Shown here: positions 62,728 to 64,000 of the stretch, one piece after another
Layout: each line of letters opens with the position of its first letter
How positions within the stretch are numbered: the stretch's first letter is position 1
Source of the DNA: Methylorubrum rhodinum
GTDB lineage: Bacteria > Pseudomonadota > Alphaproteobacteria > Rhizobiales > Beijerinckiaceae
Reading direction: 5' to 3'
DNA: 64,000 nt
Assembly: GCF_014199935.1 (NCBI RefSeq)
Contig: NZ_JACHOP010000005.1
Span: 1-64,000, forward strand
Made by a program: the position numbers and the translations under genes
Notes under the pieces: model-generated
The model's input: only the letters and a program-made list of their open reading frames with translations
Databases searched by the model: none
Told to the model about the DNA's origin: nothing

Positions 62728-63852
62728 TCAGCGCTCGACCACAAGGTCGCTCGTCGGCTTGGAGCAGCAGAGCAGCGCCATGCCGGCATCGATCTCGCGC
62801 TGGCGGATGCCGCCCGCGTGGGTCATCGAGACGGTGCCCTTGGTGAGCTTCGACTTGCAGGTGCCGCACAGGCCCTTGGCGCAGGACGAGGGCAGTCGGA
62901 TGCCGGCCTTGCGGGCGGCGTCGAGCACGGTCTCGGTCTCGGGGCATTCGAGCACGCGCCGGGTCTTGGCGAACTCGACCCTGAAGGTGCGCACGCCACC
63001 CGCGGGCGCGGCGTCGAGGCTCTTCTCGGCGTCCGTGGCGGCGGCCTGCTCGGCCTCGGACAGCTCGCCGAAGTCGAAGCTCTCCTGATGGTGCCGGGCC
63101 ATGTCGAAGCCGGCTTGCCGCAGCAGAGCCTGCACGGCGTCCATATAGGGCTTGGGGCCGCAGACGAAGATCTCGCGGTCCATGAAATCCGGAACCGCGT
63201 CCCTTAAGGTTTCGAGCGTGAGACGGCCCTTAGGCCCGGACCACACCTCGTTGGGAGCGTCAGCCTCGCAGACCGCGTGGAAGCGGAAACCTGCGTCGAG
63301 CCGCGCCATCGTCTCGAGTTCCCTGCGGAACACGATGTCGGCGGGCGTGCGGGCGGAGTGGACGAAGGCGACGTCGCGGGGCTCGGCGAGGTCGTGAAAC
63401 GTGCGGGCCATCGACATCATCGGCGTCACGCCGCTGCCGCCCGACAGCAGCAGGTATTTCTGCGCCGGATGCCGGAGGCAGGAGAAGTCGCCCATCGGCC
63501 CCAGCGCGCGGACGGTGTCGCCGGGCTTGAGATTGTCGTGCAGCCAGTTCGAGACCGGGCCGCCGGGCACGCGCTTGACCGTGAACGACACGGCGTGCGG
63601 CCGGGTCGGCGTCGAGGAAATCGTGTAGCAACGGTGGATCGTATCAGTGCCGATCTCGAACGAGAACGTCAGGAACTGGCCCGGCGCGTAGGCGAACAGC
63701 CGGGGTTCCTTGGGTGCCAGCACGAAGGTCTTCACGTCGTGCGTCTCGTCGCGCACCGCGAGGCAGACCAGCCTGTCGTCGGCCTCCGCATCCCAGGGCG
63801 CGGAGGCCGCCAGCCGCTGGGCGGCCGGCTCGGAGGAGGGGGCCGACGCCAT
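62728..63852 (-). CDS. gbcB: Glycine betaine monooxygenase reductase subunit GbcB
   Basis: A 374-residue reductase: FAD-binding ferredoxin reductase domain (about 25-125, HRCYTISSTPTRP), NAD domain (about 130-240, LLLSGGSGVTPMMSMA and IFVCGPKPYMDAV), and a C-terminal plant-type 2Fe-2S domain with CAKGLCGTCKSK and LLCCSKP. It feeds electrons from NADH to the Rieske oxygenase encoded 4 bases upstream. The order gbcA-gbcB-dgcA-dgcB-etfA-etfB is in line with stepwise removal of methyl groups. Confidence 0.92.
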   Translation of the reverse strand: MASAPSSEPAAQRLAASAPWDAEADDRLVCLAVRDETHDVKTFVLAPKEPRLFAYAPGQFLTFSFEIGTDTIHRCYTISSTPTRPHAVSFTVKRVPGGPVSNWLHDNLKPGDTVRALGPMGDFSCLRHPAQKYLLLSGGSGVTPMMSMARTFHDLAEPRDVAFVHSARTPADIVFRRELETMARLDAGFRFHAVCEADAPNEVWSGPKGRLTLETLRDAVPDFMDREIFVCGPKPYMDAVQALLRQAGFDMARHHQESFDFGELSEAEQAAATDAEKSLDAAPAGGVRTFRVEFAKTRRVLECPETETVLDAARKAGIRLPSSCAKGLCGTCKSKLTKGTVSMTHAGGIRQREIDAGMALLCCSKPTSDLVVER

Positions 63853-63856
63853 GGCT

Positions 63857-64000
63857 CTAGCGCCCCAGATGCGCGGTCATGCGACCGACGTACCAGTTGC
63901 AGAACTTCTCCACGAGCATCTCGGTGTTCGGCGAGTAGGGGCCGGGCTCGTAGGCCGGGCTCTTCACGCCCTGCTGGCAGATGCCGACGAGTTCGCTGTC
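63857..64000 (-). CDS. gbcA: Glycine betaine monooxygenase Rieske subunit GbcA, C-terminal part
   Basis: The last 47 codons of a - strand gene that begins beyond the window. The tail reads ICQQGVKSPAYEPGPYSPNT and FCNWYVGRM, the typical C-terminus of Rieske ring-hydroxylating/betaine oxygenase alpha subunits. The stop is four bases before the gbcB start. The Rieske and iron centres lie outside the window, so assignment rests on this tail and on gbcB/dgcAB next to it. Confidence 0.85.
   Translation of the reverse strand, partial: DSELVGICQQGVKSPAYEPGPYSPNTEMLVEKFCNWYVGRMTAHLGR

Overview
The window is a GC-rich alphaproteobacterial chromosome segment. Gene content points to Methylobacterium/Methylorubrum or a close relative in the Hyphomicrobiales: a glycine betaine to sarcosine demethylation cluster, DUF2336 and DUF1127 proteins, the rlmH-envC-ctpA-rppH block, and many short palindromic intergenic repeats. 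The genus is inferred from recognition, not from a search. No tRNA, rRNA, CRISPR array or complete prophage is visible. Apart from a transposase tail at the left edge, most of it is ordinary chromosomal backbone with small accessory insertions.

Left part (1-14.7 kb): tail of an IS110-like transposase; a MocR-type regulator divergent from two tiny membrane proteins and an EamA exporter; two secreted proteins; a nitroreductase/flavin reductase pair; a GST; remnants of a GGDEF protein and a degenerate CitE-like protein; a transglycosylase/DUF2336 pair; a radical SAM plus UdgX DNA-repair pair; OsmC; RecX.

Centre (14.7-31 kb): a membrane-anchored TAXI-type binding protein; an RsbQ-like hydrolase with a PAS histidine kinase; an overlapping operon rpiA-DUF2059-O-antigen ligase-gor; gph; a tandem-duplicated unknown protein; argG; a DsbA-like isomerase; a Tat-exported dienelactone hydrolase; an MFS transporter flanked by two copies of one repeat; and a MarR/tautomerase pair.

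Right-centre (31-47 kb): an 810-residue RTX protein with seven propeller-like repeats; a cell-envelope run rlmH-envC-ctpA-DUF610, then a chemotaxis receptor, then rppH; a DUF2939 protein; kup; a ROK kinase behind dctA; and an L,D-transpeptidase.

Right end (47-64 kb): ileS-lspA, a secreted protein and two M16 peptidase-like proteins form one + strand series. After a DUF1127 protein, the - strand carries gbcA(partial)-gbcB-dgcA-dgcB-etfA-etfB-ybaK. GbcAB removes one methyl from glycine betaine and DgcAB plus the ETF pair removes one from dimethylglycine, each as formaldehyde, which a methylotroph could assimilate or oxidise.

The most noteworthy signals are: a palindromic repeat read in frame as the N-terminus of UdgX, with two sister copies also sitting between co-oriented genes (ileS/lspA, dgcA/dgcB); the RsbQ-PAS kinase module; a compositional mosaic inside the editing domain of ileS; paired candidate operators of the MocR regulator; and a degenerate CitE-like protein lacking the usual metal ligands.
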